Source of the DNA: Porodaedalea pini
Taxonomy: Eukaryota; Basidiomycota; Agaricomycetes; Hymenochaetales; Hymenochaetaceae
Assembly (NCBI GenBank): GCA_002794775.1
Contig: NBAY01000006.1
Coordinates: 1,054,001-1,118,000, forward strand
DNA: 64,000 nt
Reading direction: 5' to 3'
The notes beneath the pieces were generated by a model, which had not been told where the DNA came from, ran no database searches, and saw nothing but the letters and a program-made list of their open reading frames with translations. Shown here one piece after another: positions 42,572-54,754 of this stretch (position 1 is its first letter; every line of letters starts with the position of its first letter). Position numbers and translations under genes: made by a program.

Positions 42572-45500
42572 TTACCCCCCCTTCAAGGTTGGGCGTCCCG
42601 ACCAACCATGATCGCGGTCGTCAGGCTCGGTGTCGACGAAGAGCGGACGGAGTCATTGACGAGGGATGTCGAGTTTCCGAGGTGCACCGGGATGTTTGAG
42701 GTAGAACTCAGCGATCGCCTCCTTCGCGTTCTCGCCGAAGTCCGTCTCAGGCTGCCAAGTAGGTTCATTGTAGCCGACCCACTTGACAAGGTACTGTAGT
42801 TTCCCTCGGTGCAGACGTGAGTCTAAGACTTCCTCGAGTTCGTATTCCTCCTCGTTGTCGATGATGTCTGGCGGTGGCGGCGGCGGTTGCTTCTGGCTTT
42901 CAAAGGACGGTTCGACGGCGGGTTTCAACAGGGCTTCGTTGAAGACAGGGTGGACCTTTTTCCATCGCTTCGGGAGTTTGAGCTTGTACGCGCTCGCTCC
43001 TACCTTGTCGACAATGTCAAAGGGGCCGTACCATTTGTCTGCGAGTTTCTTCGTCGGCGAGTCCGTACTGAGGTTTCGCCCGTCAAGGAAGACTTTGTCT
43101 CCAGCCTTGTACTCCACCGAAGCTCCTGCTGTCCAGTCATGGTAGCGCTTCATGTCCTCTGCTGCTTTGACTAGATTGTCCTTAGCAACGCGATGAGTCT
43201 CCTTGATGTGTTTGGCGAATTCTTCCGCCGACATGTTGGCAGAGGAAGTTCGTACGGTGTCGAAGCTCATAGGGTGACATCCGGTGTTTGCGTAGAAGGG
43301 TGACATCCTTGTCGCTGAATGTTCGCGGTTGTTGTAGGCGAACTCTGTGAGGGGGAGCCAGTCCTTCCAGTCCGATTGCCGATGATCGACGAAGAGCCGG
43401 AGGTACTGTTCGAGCTCTTGATTGACACGTTCCGTCTGACCGTCCGTTTGTGGGTGGTATGCCGTTGACGGGTTGCCTTCGATGTGTAGGAGTTTGTATA
43501 GCTCCTTCATCATCGACGCATCGAACTGTGTGCCTCGGTCGTGGACGATTTTCTTCGGTAGGCCATGGAGGCAGAAGACGTGGTCTCGGTATAACTGAGC
43601 CATGCCTTCCGCTGACAGTTTCGTCGTCGTCGGGATGGCATGCATCTGTTTCGAGAATCTGTCCACGAAGACGCAGATTGCATTGTGTCCCTTAGAGTCC
43701 GGGAGTTCTCCGATTAGGTCGACCGTGACGATCTCCCAGGGACCTTCAGGGATCGCGTTAGGATGAAGCGGTCTCGACCTCGACGTTCTTAAGGCTTTCG
43801 TCCGTTGGCAACGGTTGCATCCTCGGACGTATGTTCGGACATCGGAGAACATTGACGCCCACCAGAAGTCTCGACGTACCAGTTCGACCGTCTTCGACAA
43901 CCCAGGATGTCCTGCCAGGGTCGAGTCGTGGTACTCCCGCAGTACCGCTTCCTTCATCGTCGACGGCACGTACACCTTGCCTTTCATCCGCCACAACCCG
44001 TCGACCTTCACCATATTCGTCGGCCTCTCCGACTCGTCTTGCGCTCTCTGCGCCTCACCCACTCGTTCCAACATTTCATCACGCGACGTCCTTACCATCC
44101 CACGGTTCAGCCATTTCTCCTTGATGAACACGACGCCGTCATTGTCATCCTTGCCCTGATCATAGCCCGCCTTGCGTGACAGCAAGTCGGCCTTGCCCAT
44201 TGTCTTCCCCGACTTGTGTTCGAGGTGGAAGTCGAATTCCTCGAGTTCGGTTCGCCAGCGAGCTTGACGATAGCTCAGCTTCTGCGCTGACCTGAAGTAG
44301 GTGAGGTTGGCGTGGTCGGACCAGATTTCAATTTTGTGGCGAGCGCCAAGGAGGTATTGCCGCCACTCCTTGAGCGCCGAAACGATCGCGAGCATCTCCT
44401 TGTCGTAGATCTCGTAGTTTCGTTCCGCCGGTTCAAGTGCCTCTGACCTGTAGGCGATTACCCTCCACTTCCCTTCCTGCTTCTGCAACAACACACCACC
44501 GAGCGCAAAGTTCGACGAGTCCGCTTCTACGCGGAAGGGGCCCTCGTCATTGGCGATGGCTAGGACTGGAGGTGAGCAGAGACGTCGTCTCAGCTCCTCG
44601 AACGCTTCCTGCTGTTCGGTCTCCCATACCCAGTCCCTCTTGCCCGTTAATGACGTCAACGGTCGGACCACCTTGCTGTAGTCCTTAATAAACCGTCTCA
44701 GCCAGTTTCCCATGCCGAGGAACTGTTGCAGCTCCTTGAGGTTCCGTGGGACTGGCCAGTTCGCAATCACCTCCGTCTTTGCCGGGTCAGCCCTGATCTC
44801 TCCATTGCCGATGATGTGGCCGAGGTATTTGATGACCTTGGCGTCAAACTCGCACTTCTCCGGCTTCAGGTATAGGCCATTCTCTCGGAGGATCTGGAGT
44901 ACGCGCCTCGACATGTCGATATGCTCCTCAATGGTTTCCGAGAGGATCAGGATGTTGTCGAGGTATACGATGATCAAGTTCGCGTAGATTAGGTCCTTAA
45001 AGATGTGGTTGACAAAGGCCTGGAACGTGGCCGGCGCGTTGCAAAGACCAAAAAACATGACCGTCGGTTCGAAGAGGCCCATGTTCGTGCAAAACGCTGC
45101 CTTCCATTCATCACCCTCGCGGATCCGGATATTGTAGTACCCCCAGCGAAGGTCAAGCTTAGTGATGTATTTCGCTTTCTTGACCTTGTCGACGAGTTCG
45201 TCAATGAGAGGGAGGGGATACTTGTTCTTGATCGTACCGTCATTGAGCTTACGGTAATCCTGGATGGGGCGTAGCGATTTGTCGGCCTTCTTAATGAAGA
45301 AGAAGGGCGACGCCATGGGCGATATCGACCGTCGAATGCGACCCGACTTCAGGTTTTCATCAAGGAAGTCCTTGAGTGACTGCTGCTCAGTCGGCGTGAG
45401 CGGGTAGATCTTACAGTCACTCGGTTTGAAGTCGGGCTTCAAGTCGATGACATGGTCCCAGGGTCGGTGTTCCGGCAGCTTCTCGAAACCTTTTTCGCTG

Positions 45501-46222
45501 AAAACGTCGGCGTAGTCATTGAGGTATGCGGGCCAGGACGTCTTGTCCATTCGCATCTCACTCACCCTCCTCATCTGTTCCACCACCTTCTTCACCTCGC
45601 CTAGGTCCTCCACCGGCTCCCTCTCGATCGCACATTCTTCTGGACAGCGGGTGAATTCGATTGAGCCCATTTTCCAGTCGACCTCCGGATTGTGACGTTG
45701 AAGCCAGTCGTACCCCAGGAAGATGTTCGATGACGCTAGGGACGTTACTGCGAGGACGATCTTCTCCCGATGACGGCCGATCATGAGTTCGACGTCAACG
45801 TACTCCTCGATTAATCCGGCCTCATTGTGCGTGCCATTGGCGTTCAGCACCGCGAGGGGTCGAATGTAGCGTTTCGTTTCCAACCCGTACCTCTCGACGA
45901 ACCTGACGTCGATGCAGGATCCCGTACATCCCGAATCCACAAGGGCATGCGCATCTACCTCTCTCGCCTCACCAGCTATTTCATGCTCGACGGTCAGGAG
46001 AAGGTCCAGCTGGCGTCCGCCAGTTCCTCTCATGAACAGTTGTTCGTACTCTTCATTCTTGTTCACACCGGTGGAGACTTCGTGATCGGGAAAACCATCA
46101 ACGTTGTTCGCATCTACGTATTGTACAAACGGTTGGTTATATTTTAGCGGATCCGGATTCGAAGTCTCTTGTTCTTCTCGGTCAGTCGCCCCGATGGCTA
46201 CGCCTGACCATTCGCAAAACCC
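42572..46222 (-). CDS. pol: Pol of element E, truncated near the C-terminus
   Basis: Open from the frameshift site (46216-46222) through protease, RT, RNase H, integrase, GPF and chromodomain, 1137 residues counted from the first GTG at 46066. A TGA at 42653-42655 replaces the Arg after IPRQ and removes only the short tail after the chromodomain (about 26 residues in B). RT active site reads YLDN here instead of YLDD: the second Asp, needed for catalysis, is changed to Asn near 44957. The copy is thus probably catalytically dead despite its long frame. Confidence 0.93.
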
Positions 46223-47585
46223 TGTGAGTCGACGACCTCTTCGTTATCGTCTTCCTCCTCCACATAGTCCTCCACCGTCGACCTTCGAGTGTCTACGACT
46301 TCCTCGAAGGCCGACTCCTTCATCGCTCCGAGCTCGTCGGCGAGGACACGACGTTCGCCTGGCGCCATCAGTTCCAGCATGCGCTGGATGATCGGTTTTG
46401 CCTGTGGGCACTTGTCTTTAAAGTGGCCCAGCCCACCACAGATCCAGCACGCACGTCGCCGTTGTGCCTCGTTCATCGAGACGTCCATCGGTTGACCAGC
46501 ACCTCCAAAGGTGACGCCGGTCGCATCGCGTCTGTCGACGTGAGGGGCCGCTACTTGACGGCGAGCTGGGGGCGCTTGTTGTGGTAGGCGAGGAGGGGGA
46601 AGAAAGGCGCGTCCTCGTTGGATAGCGCGAATCTGCTGTTCGCCGCGGTCTATTTCAATCACCTTGTTCTTCCAGTCCTCGTACTTCGTTGGGACTGGCG
46701 TCGATCTTAGCACTCCACGGACCACCTCGATGTTCATCGCCCGCTTGAGGCGATCGCAGATGACGCTGTCGTCTTTCAACTCGGCACGCTTAATTATCAC
46801 GTTGAACTTCTGGAAGAACTCGTCCGCGGTTAGGTCCTTCTGAACCTTATCTCGGAAGTCCTTTAGCGCTTTCTCCTTGCGATTCGGGTCGTCGAACGAG
46901 GCATCGAGTCGTTCCTGGAATCTTTCCCAGCTGTCGGTGAAGGTGACGATCCCCGATGTTGTCGACTCCTCGACGTAGTTCTGCGCCCACGTTGCCGCAT
47001 TACCACCCTTCAGGTAGGAGAGAGCTACATAAATCTTACTCTCTGACGTAGGGTATCGACTTGGATTTGCGGATACAAAAAGGAGGACTTCACGTCTGAA
47101 GTCGAGGTAATCGTCGCCACCAGTGAATTCTCATGGTCGGGTGACATCTATGTTGGGGGTCGGGGGGTTAGCGGCCGCGACCGGTGCTGGGGCGTTGTTC
47201 GCCTGATGGGCGAAGGCATTCGCAACGATGGCCGCGATCTGCGCCATTTGCTGTTGGCTGAAACCTTCTGCTGACATCGCGGGTTCGGGTGCGGGTGTCG
47301 AAGGTTCTGGAGGAGTCGGCGGTGAGGGGTCTCTGTTGGTTTCGCGGTAAGGACCTGGGGTCGGTGGTAGGTTGACTGTAGACGTTGATGGTGTAGGTGA
47401 CGACGGAGCGGCTGGGGGCCACCTTGCTCTCCTCCCTCGTTCGTCTGATGAATACCAGCTGCGCCGGATTTCACTCCACCAGATGTCGTGAGTGACGCCG
47501 CTATTATTGGTCGCGACGTAGCCTGGTCGGTCTGGATCCCAACGGGCTGAAGCAGGAAGGGCCCGTTGCTGTTCGTCGGTGAGAT
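46198..47585 (-). pseudogene. Gag of element E, one TGA
   Basis: Frame open except for a TGA at 47131-47133, where B has the Arg of the conserved PREF motif. First ATG at about 47275 (MSAEGFSQQQ); conserved ATG-less frame lies upstream. Zinc knuckle CWICGGLGHFKDKC near 46430. Confidence 0.88.
46216..46222 (-). promoter_or_regulatory. -1 frameshift slippery site, element E
   Basis: GGGTTTT on the minus strand, followed by the conserved GGTCAG/CTGACC stem. Confidence 0.8.
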
Positions 47586-47873
47586 CTATCTTGACGTTGG
47601 CAGAGGGACAGGGATTGGTTGCGCGTTCGATCCGGGGTTACGCCAACGTTGAGCGGGTTCGTCAGCGAAGTTGATGACGAGGCGGTAGGATCCGAGTGAG
47701 ATTACAAATGAGATTGTCGTCGAAGTTTGGACTCGTCTTGTTACCCACGTCCACGTTAGGTGCGTGCTCCACCAGAGGCTAATTCGTAGAGCCAGGGTCG
47801 GGAAATGTCGGTTGATATATTTACGTAATACACGAACGTCCGAAAACGTCCGGGCAGGGTTGAGGGTTGTCGT
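47586..47873 (-). CDS. ORF0 of element E
   Basis: 288 bases from ACG to TAG, no ATG, almost the same product as in element B (only a few residues differ, for example K for N in VLRKYINRHF). Within the ATG-free leader of this copy. Confidence 0.45.
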   Translation of the reverse strand, partial: TTTLNPARTFSDVRVLRKYINRHFPTLALRISLWWSTHLTWTWVTRRVQTSTTISFVISLGSYRLVINFADEPAQRWRNPGSNAQPIPVPLPTSR

Positions 47874-47975
47874 TTAGGGGATTTACACGTCAAGTCCGTC
47901 GAGGGGAGCGCTCCTCTAGACCGAGTGAAGGCGAGTCGACAGTGACGACTTACGCTGGGGATGAGCCTGGGTGAG

Positions 47976-47986
47976 GTTCTGCTTTT
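47976..47986 (-). promoter_or_regulatory. Self-priming primer site, element E
   Basis: Minus-strand AAAAGCAGAAC next to the 5' LTR; partner GTTCTGCTTTT at 48183-48193 on the minus strand. Confidence 0.75.
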
Positions 47987-47987
47987 A

Positions 47988-48400
47988 TGTTAGGCGGGAG
48001 CCCGGGAGACGACTCGGACTGGGCAGGACTCGGCTGACTGTCGTCTGGGACGTGCTATACTCGAGCGTGGACTCGGGACACGCTTACTCAGGCTAGGTCG
48101 TCGCGGAGGTAAGAGGATTAATACAAGTCTCAACTAATACAAGGGGGACGAGTCTCACCTAGGTCGTCGTGGAGGTAAGAGGAAAAGCAGAACAAGGAGT
48201 TCATGCGATTCCTGAGACCTTATATAGCGACGACCGTGAGACTATATTACCTAACATTATATAACGAGTGGGAATGGAACGAATGAAGGTAGTGTGGGAA
48301 TGATTGTGTAAGATGGGTAAATATAATGAAAAGGACGAATATAATAAAGGAAATGGTAAAAGGGAAAATAAAGGAAAATGTGAAAGTTCAGGTTCTAACA
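47988..48400 (-). repeat. 5' LTR of element E
   Basis: 413 bp with TATATAAGG. Differs from the 3' copy at about three sites, all transitions at or next to CpG. Confidence 0.95.
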
Positions 48401-48561
48401 CCCCTCCTGTAGTAGAGTATATTGTATTAATCCTCTTACCTCTGTGACAACCTAGCCTGAGTACAGCATGTCCCAAGTCTCCACTCAAGTATAGCATGTC
48501 CCAGATGACAGTCAGCCGAGGCCTGCCCAGTCCGAGTCATCTCCCGGACTCCCGCCTAACA
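48401..48561 (+). repeat. 5' LTR of element D, right part
   Basis: Continues the LTR from 42158, starting with the duplicated CCCCT, and ends CTAACA. The primer site AAAAGCAGAAC follows at 48563-48573. Confidence 0.92.
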
Positions 48562-48675
48562 TAAAAGCAGAACTCCACCCAGGCTCATCCCCAGCGTATG
48601 TTGTCGCTGTCGACTTGCCTTCACGCGGTCAAGAGGAGCACTCCCCTCAACAGACCTGACGTGTAAACCCCCTAA

Positions 48676-48963
48676 ATGACAACTCTCAACCCTGCCTGGA
48701 CGTTTTTGGATGTTTGTGTATTATGTAAATTTCTCAACCGACCTTTCCTGACCCTGGCGCTCCGCATTAGCCTCTGGTGGAGCACACATCTGACATGGAT
48801 GTGGGTAACTAGACGAGTACAAGCATTGTCAACGCTATCGTTTGTTATCTCACTTGGATCCTACCGCCTTGTCATCAATCTCGTCAACAAACCTGCTCAA
48901 TGTTGGCGTAATCCCAGATCAAACGAACAACCGATCCCCATCCCCCTGCCGCTGTCAAGATAG
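48676..48963 (+). CDS. ORF0 of element D
   Basis: 288 bases, MTTLNPAWTFLDVCVL to LPLSR, then TAG. It begins with ATG where B, C and E have ACG. D is a CpG-decayed copy and ACG to ATG is a C-to-T change at CpG, so the ATG is probably secondary. Open despite heavy decay elsewhere. Confidence 0.4.
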   Translation: MTTLNPAWTFLDVCVLCKFLNRPFLTLALRISLWWSTHLTWMWVTRRVQALSTLSFVISLGSYRLVINLVNKPAQCWRNPRSNEQPIPIPLPLSR

Positions 48964-50783
48964 ATCTCACCAATGAACAGTGATGGGCCCTTCCTGCATC
49001 AGCCCGCTGGGATCCAGACCAACCAGGTTACGTCGCGACCAACAATAGCGGTGTTGTATACAACATCTGGTGGAGTGAGATCTGGCATAGCTGGTATTCA
49101 ACAAACAAAGAAGGAAGGAGAGCCAGGTGGCCCCCAGCAATTCCAGCATCACCCACACTGTCAACATCTACCGTTACCTTACTGCCAAGCCCAGGACCAT
49201 ACCATGAGACCCATAGGGATCCGTCGCCCCCAAACCCCCCCTGAACCCTCGACACCAATGCCCGAACCAGAAATGTCAGCAGGAGGTTTCAGCCAGCAAC
49301 AGCTGGAGCAGATCACAGCGATTGTAGTGGGCACCTTCACGCATCAGGCAAACAACACCCCCGTACCGGTCGCCGCAGTGTTAGGACTCGAACTTTTACC
49401 TTTTCTTTTATTTTCCCTTTTACCATTTCTTTTCTTTTAACCGCTCCTTTTCATTATATTTAATCGTCTTTTCAATCATTTCCCACACTCCCTCCACATG
49501 ACCTTCATTCGTTCCATTCCGTTCGTTTATGTAACTTTAGATAATATAGTCCCACGGTCGCTGCTATATAAGGTCTAAGGAATCGCATGAACTCCTTGTT
49601 CTGCTTTTCCTCTTACCTCCGCAACGACCTAGGTGATACTCGTCCCCCCTGTATTAGTTTAGACTTGTATTAATCCTCTTACCTCCACGACGACCTAGCC
49701 TGAGTAAAGTGTGTCCCGAGTCCCCGCTCGAGTATAGCACGTCCCAGACGACAGTCAGCCGAGGCCTGCCCAGTCCAAGTTGTCTCCTGGACTCCCGCCT
49801 AACACGCAGCCAATCCTCCAGTTCCCGTTATAGATGTCACCTGACCACGCGAATTCGCTGGTGGTGACGATTACCTTGACTTCAAACACGAAGTCCTTCT
49901 CTTTGTCTCAGCGAACCCCTTGAGGTACCCTTCGTCGTCAAGCAAGATCTATGTCGCCCTATCCTACCTCAAGGGCGGCAACACATCGACATGGGCGCAG
50001 AACTACGTCCAGGAATTCACGACAAATGGTGTTGTGAGTTTCACAGACAGCTGGACCAGGTTCCAGGAGAGACTGGACGCCTCATTCGACGATCCAAACA
50101 GGAAGGAGAAAGCGCTGAAGGAGTTCTGAGAGAAGGTTCAGAAGGACCTCTCCACCAACAAGTTTTTCCAGAAGCTCAACATAGTCATCAAGGTGGCGGA
50201 CCTGAAGGACGATGGTATCATCTGTGACCACTTGAAGCATGCAATGAACATCGAGGCGGTGTGTGAAGTGTTGAGGTCGACACTGGTCCTGACGATGTAC
50301 ATGGACTGGAAAAAGAAGGCCATTGAGATTGATCGTGGCAAACAACAGATCTGTGCCATCCAACAAGGCCACCCACTACCCCTGCAACACCTGCAACAAC
50401 AGCAGGCCCCACCTGCTCGACACCCGTTTGCGGCCCTGCACATTGACAAGTGTGATGTGATCGGTGTCACCTTCGGAGGCGCTGGTCAACTGATGGACGT
50501 CTTGATGAACGAGGCATGATGGCGACGTGCATGCTGGCTCTGCGGACAAGAGGGCCACTTCCAGAACAAGTACCCACAAAGGAAGCCGATCATCCAGTGC
50601 ATGTTGGAACTGATGGCACCCAGCAAGTGTCGCCTCCTCGCTGACGAGCTAGGAGCAATGAAGGAATTGGCCTTCAAGGAAGTCGTAGACACTCAGAGGA
50701 TGACTGTGGAGGACTATGTGGAGGAGGAAGGAAATGACGAAGAGGTTGTTGACTTGCAGGGTTTTGTAAGTGGTCAGGCATAG
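48964..50783 (+). pseudogene. Gag of element D, split by a solo LTR
   Basis: The first part ends at the solo LTR (49379); the frame resumes at 49810. TGA at 49842-49844, 50127-50129 and 50517-50519. Zinc knuckle partly decayed: CWLCGQEGHFQNKY, the last Cys changed to Tyr. Ends in TAG at 50781-50783 after the frameshift site at 50759-50765. Confidence 0.88.
49379..49804 (+). repeat. Solo LTR inside gag of element D
   Basis: 426 bp, TGTTAGGAC to CTAACA, with TATATAAGG, flanked by a perfect duplication CGCAG (49374-49378, 49805-49809). No internal sequence: the element was reduced to one LTR by recombination between its two LTRs. Confidence 0.95.
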
Positions 50784-53700
50784 CCATTGGGGTGACTGAC
50801 CAAGAAGAACAAGGAACTTCGAATCCAGATTCATTAAAATATAGTCAACCGTCTGTACAATACCTAGGTGCAAACAACATCGATGACTTTTCCAATTATG
50901 AAGTCCCCACCGGTGTGAACAAAAACAACAAGTACGAGCAGCTATTCATGAGGGGGACTGTCGGACACCAGCTGGATCTCCTTCTGAACATTGGACATAG
51001 CGTAGTGGGTGAAGAGAGAGAGGTGGATGCGCATGCCCTCATAGATTCGGGGTGCATGGGATCCTGTATCAACATGAGATTTGTCAAGAGGTACGGGTTG
51101 GAAACGAAGCACTACATTCGACCCCTCGCAGTGCTCAATGCCAACAGTACGCACAACAAGGCCGGGTTGATCGAAGAATACGTCGACGTGGAACTCATGA
51201 TTGGTCAGCACAAGGAAAGGATCGTCCTTGCGGTAACGTCCCTGGCATTGTCAAACATCTTCCTTGGCTACAACTGGCTTTGACACCACAACCCAGAGGT
51301 CAACTGGAAGACGGGTTCGATTGAATTCACCCGCTGTCCAGAAGAGTGCGCAATCAAGAGGTCGATTGTGGAAGAGATGAGGAGGGTGCGAGAGGTGCGA
51401 ATGGACAAGGTGTCCTGGCCCACATATCTCAATGACTATGCTGACATCTTTTTGGAGAAGGGATTCAAAAAGCTACCGGAACACCGCCCCTGGGACCATG
51501 TCATTGACCTAAAACCCGACTTCAAACCCAGCAACTGCAAGATCTATCCACTGATGCCAATGGAACAGGAGTCGCTGAAGGATTTCCTCAAGGAGAACCT
51601 GAAGCCGGGCCACATACGAAAGTCAATCTCACTGATGGCGTCACCTTTCTTCCTCATCAAGAAGGCTGACAAGTCCCTATGCCTGATCCAGGATTACTGG
51701 AAACTCAATGAGGGTACGATCAAAAACAAGTATCCCCTCCCCCTCATTGATGAACTTGTCGACAAGGTCAAGAAAGCAAAGTTCATCACTAAGCTTGACC
51801 TTCGGTGGGGATATTACAACATCCGGATTTGTGAAGGTGACAAGTGGAAGGTAGCATTCTGCATGAACATGGGTCTCTTTGAACTGATGGTGATGTTCTT
51901 TGGTCTCTGCAATGCACCGGCGACATTCCAGGCTTTCGTCAATCATATCTTCAAGGATCTGATCTATGCAAACCTAATCATTGTTTACCTCGACGACATC
52001 CTGATCCTCTCAGAGACCATCAAAGAGCACATCGAGACATCAAGATGCATACTTCAGATCCTTCGAGAAAACGGCCTGTATCTGAAACTGGAGAAATGCG
52101 AGTTCGATGTCAAGGTCGTAAAATACCTTGGCCACATCATCGGCAATGGTGAACTTAAGGCTGACCCAGCAAAGACAGAAGCGATCACTAGCTGGCCCAC
52201 TCCACACAACCTGAAGGAACTGCAAAAGTCCCTCGGTATGGGGAACTGGCTAAGATGGTTTATCAAGGACTACAGCAAGGTGGTCCAACCGTTAATGTCA
52301 CTGATGGGAAAAAAGGGCTGGGTATGGGAGACCGAACAGCAGGAAGCGTTCGAGGAGCTGAAGCATTGTCTCAGCTCACCTCCAGTCCTGGCGATCACCA
52401 ATGACGAGGGCCCTTTCCACGTAGAGGCAGACTCGTCAAACTTTGCACTTGGAGGCGTGTTGATGCAAAAGCAGGAAGGCAAGTGGAGGGTGATTGCCTA
52501 CAGGTCAGAAGCACTACTGCCCGCTGAACGAAACTACGAGATCTACGACAAGGAGATGCTCGCAATCGTTTTGGCACTCAAGGAATGGCGACAATACCTC
52601 CTTGGTGCCCATCACAAGATCGAGATCTGGTCCAACCATGCCAACCTCACCTACTTCAAATCAGCACAAAAACTGAGCTATTGTCAAGCTCGCTGGCGAA
52701 CCGAACTCGAGGAATTTGACTTTCACCTCGAGCACAAGTTGGGAAAGACAATGGGCAAGGTGGACCTGCTGTCATGCAAGGTGGGATATGATGAGGGCAA
52801 GGATGATAATGACGGCATCATGTTCATCAAGGAGAAGTGGCTGGATCGTGGAGTGGTGAGAATGTCGCGTGATAAGGTGTTGGACTGAGTGGGTGAAGCA
52901 CAGAGGGCGCAAAATGAGTTGGAGAGGCCGACGGGTATGACAGAAGTCGACGGGTTGTGGCAAATGAAGGGCAAGGTGTATGTACCATCGACGATGAAGG
53001 AAGCCATATTGCGGGAGTGTCACAACTCGGTACTGGCAGGACATCCGGGAGTGTCGAAGATGGTAGAACTAGTCTGTCGCGACTTTTGGTGGGCGTCGAT
53101 GTTCTCCGACATCCGAGCATACATCCAAGGATGCGATCATTGTCAATGAATGAAAGCCTTGAGGACGTCGAGGTCAAGACTGCTTCATCCAAATGTAGTC
53201 CCTGAAGGGCCTTGGGAAATTGTCACGGTCGACCTCATCAGAGAGCTCCCAGACTCCAAGGGACACAACGCCATCTGTGTCTTTGTAGACAGGTTCTCGA
53301 AGCAGATGCACGCGATCCCGATGACGACAAAGCTGTCAGCGGAAGACATGGCTCAGTTGTACCACGACCACATCTTCCACCTCCATGGCCTACCAAAAAA
53401 GATTATCCATGACTGAGGCACACAGTTTGATGTGTTGATGATGAAGGAGCTATACAAACTCCTGCACATCGAAGGCAATCCATCAATGGCATATCACCCA
53501 CAGATGGATGGGCAAACAGAACACGTTAATCAAGAGCTCAAACAGTACCTTCAGCTCTTTGTTAACCATCGGCAATCGGACTGGAAGGACTGGATCCCTC
53601 TTGCAGAGTTCACGTACAACAACCATGAACACTCAGCGACGAAGATGTCACCCTTCTACGTGAATACAGGACATCATCCTCTGAGCTTCGACATGACGTG

Positions 53701-54380
53701 AACTTCATTCGCTAACATGTCGGTGGAAGAATTCGCGAAACACATCAAGGAGACTCATCGTGTCACAAAGGACAACCTGGTCAAGGCAGCTGAGGACATG
53801 AAATGCTACCATGACCGAATGGCAGGAGCTTTGGTGGAGTACAAGGCTGGAGACAAGGTTTTCCTCAACGGACAAAACATCAGCACAGATTCACCAACAA
53901 AGAAGCTTACTGACAAGTGGTACGGTCCCTTCGACATCATTGACAAGGTGGGAGCAAGTGCGTACAAGCTCAAGCTCCCAAGGCAATGGAAAAAGGTCCA
54001 CCCGGTCTTCAATGAGGCCCTGCTGAAGCCAGCCGTTGAACCGTCCTTCGAAAGCCAGAAACAGCCACCACCACCACCGCCTGACATTGTCAACAACGAG
54101 GAGGAGTACGAAATTGAGGAGGTTCTAGACTCACACCTGCACCGAGGGAAACTACAATTCCTCATCAAATGGGTCGAGTACAACAAACCGACTTGGCAGC
54201 CTGAAACGGACTTCGGCGAGAATGCAAAGGAGGCGAACACTGAGTTCTATCGAAAAACATCCAGGCGCTTCTCGGAAACTCGACATTCCTTGCCAATGAC
54301 TCCGTCCACTCTTTGCCAACACTGAGCCAGATGACCATGATCTTGGTTGGTTGGGATGCCCAACCTTGAGGGGGGGGTAA
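50759..54380 (+). pseudogene. Pol of element D, multiply interrupted
   Basis: Same domain order as B. TGA at 51281, 52886, 53147, 53414 (the integrase DRGTQF Arg) and 53699. A frame change near the chromodomain end (after AEFYRKT, about 54262) shifts the C-terminus. RT motif YLDD is kept. Confidence 0.92.
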
Positions 54381-54754
54381 TGTTAGAACTCGAACTTTTT
54401 CCTTTTCTTTTATTTTCCTTTTACCATTTCCTTTACTCTAATTGCCCCCTTTCTATTATATTTAACCATCTTTTCAATCATTTCCCACACCCCCTTGCAC
54501 ATAACCTTCATTCATTCCATTCCATCCCCTTTATGTAATCTTAGACAATTGAGCAACCAGTTCTCACGAGGTGATCACTGTATATAAGGAAGAGGAATCG
54601 CATCTGAACACCTGTTCTGCTTTTCCTCTTACCTCCGTGACGACCTAGCCTGAGTACAGCGTGTCCCAAGTCTCCGCTTGAGTATAGCACGTCCCAGACG
54701 ACAGTCAGCCGAGGCCTGCCCAGTCTGAGTCATCTCCCAGACTCCCACCTAACA
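54381..54754 (+). repeat. 3' LTR of element D, internally deleted
   Basis: 374 bp, 66 shorter than expected. The missing piece is one unit of the LTR's own direct repeat (CCTCTTACCTCCGNGACGACC) plus the spacer between repeats. Confidence 0.92.

Larger units (their letters stand above)
42159..48400 (-). mobile_element. Element E: nearly intact Gypsy chromovirus nested in D
   Basis: 6242 bp, minus strand, LTRs of 413 bp at each end differing at about three positions, target duplication CCCCT. One TGA in gag and one near the end of pol. Younger than D, which it interrupts. Confidence 0.96.
41874..54754 (+). mobile_element. Element D: decayed Gypsy chromovirus carrying two later insertions
   Basis: Outer boundaries TGTTAGAACTTG at 41874 and CTAACA at 54754, flanked by the perfect duplication AATGG (41869-41873, 54755-54759). 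Its 5' LTR is split by element E and its gag by a solo LTR. Without those insertions it is about 6.2 kb. Gag and Pol each hold several TGA codons. Confidence 0.94.

Noticed and set aside
42783..45274. Several long plus-strand frames opposite Pol of element E (and similar ones opposite A and F)
   Set aside because: They are antisense shadows of the Pol frame; the same shadows recur at the same place in every copy and have no domain.
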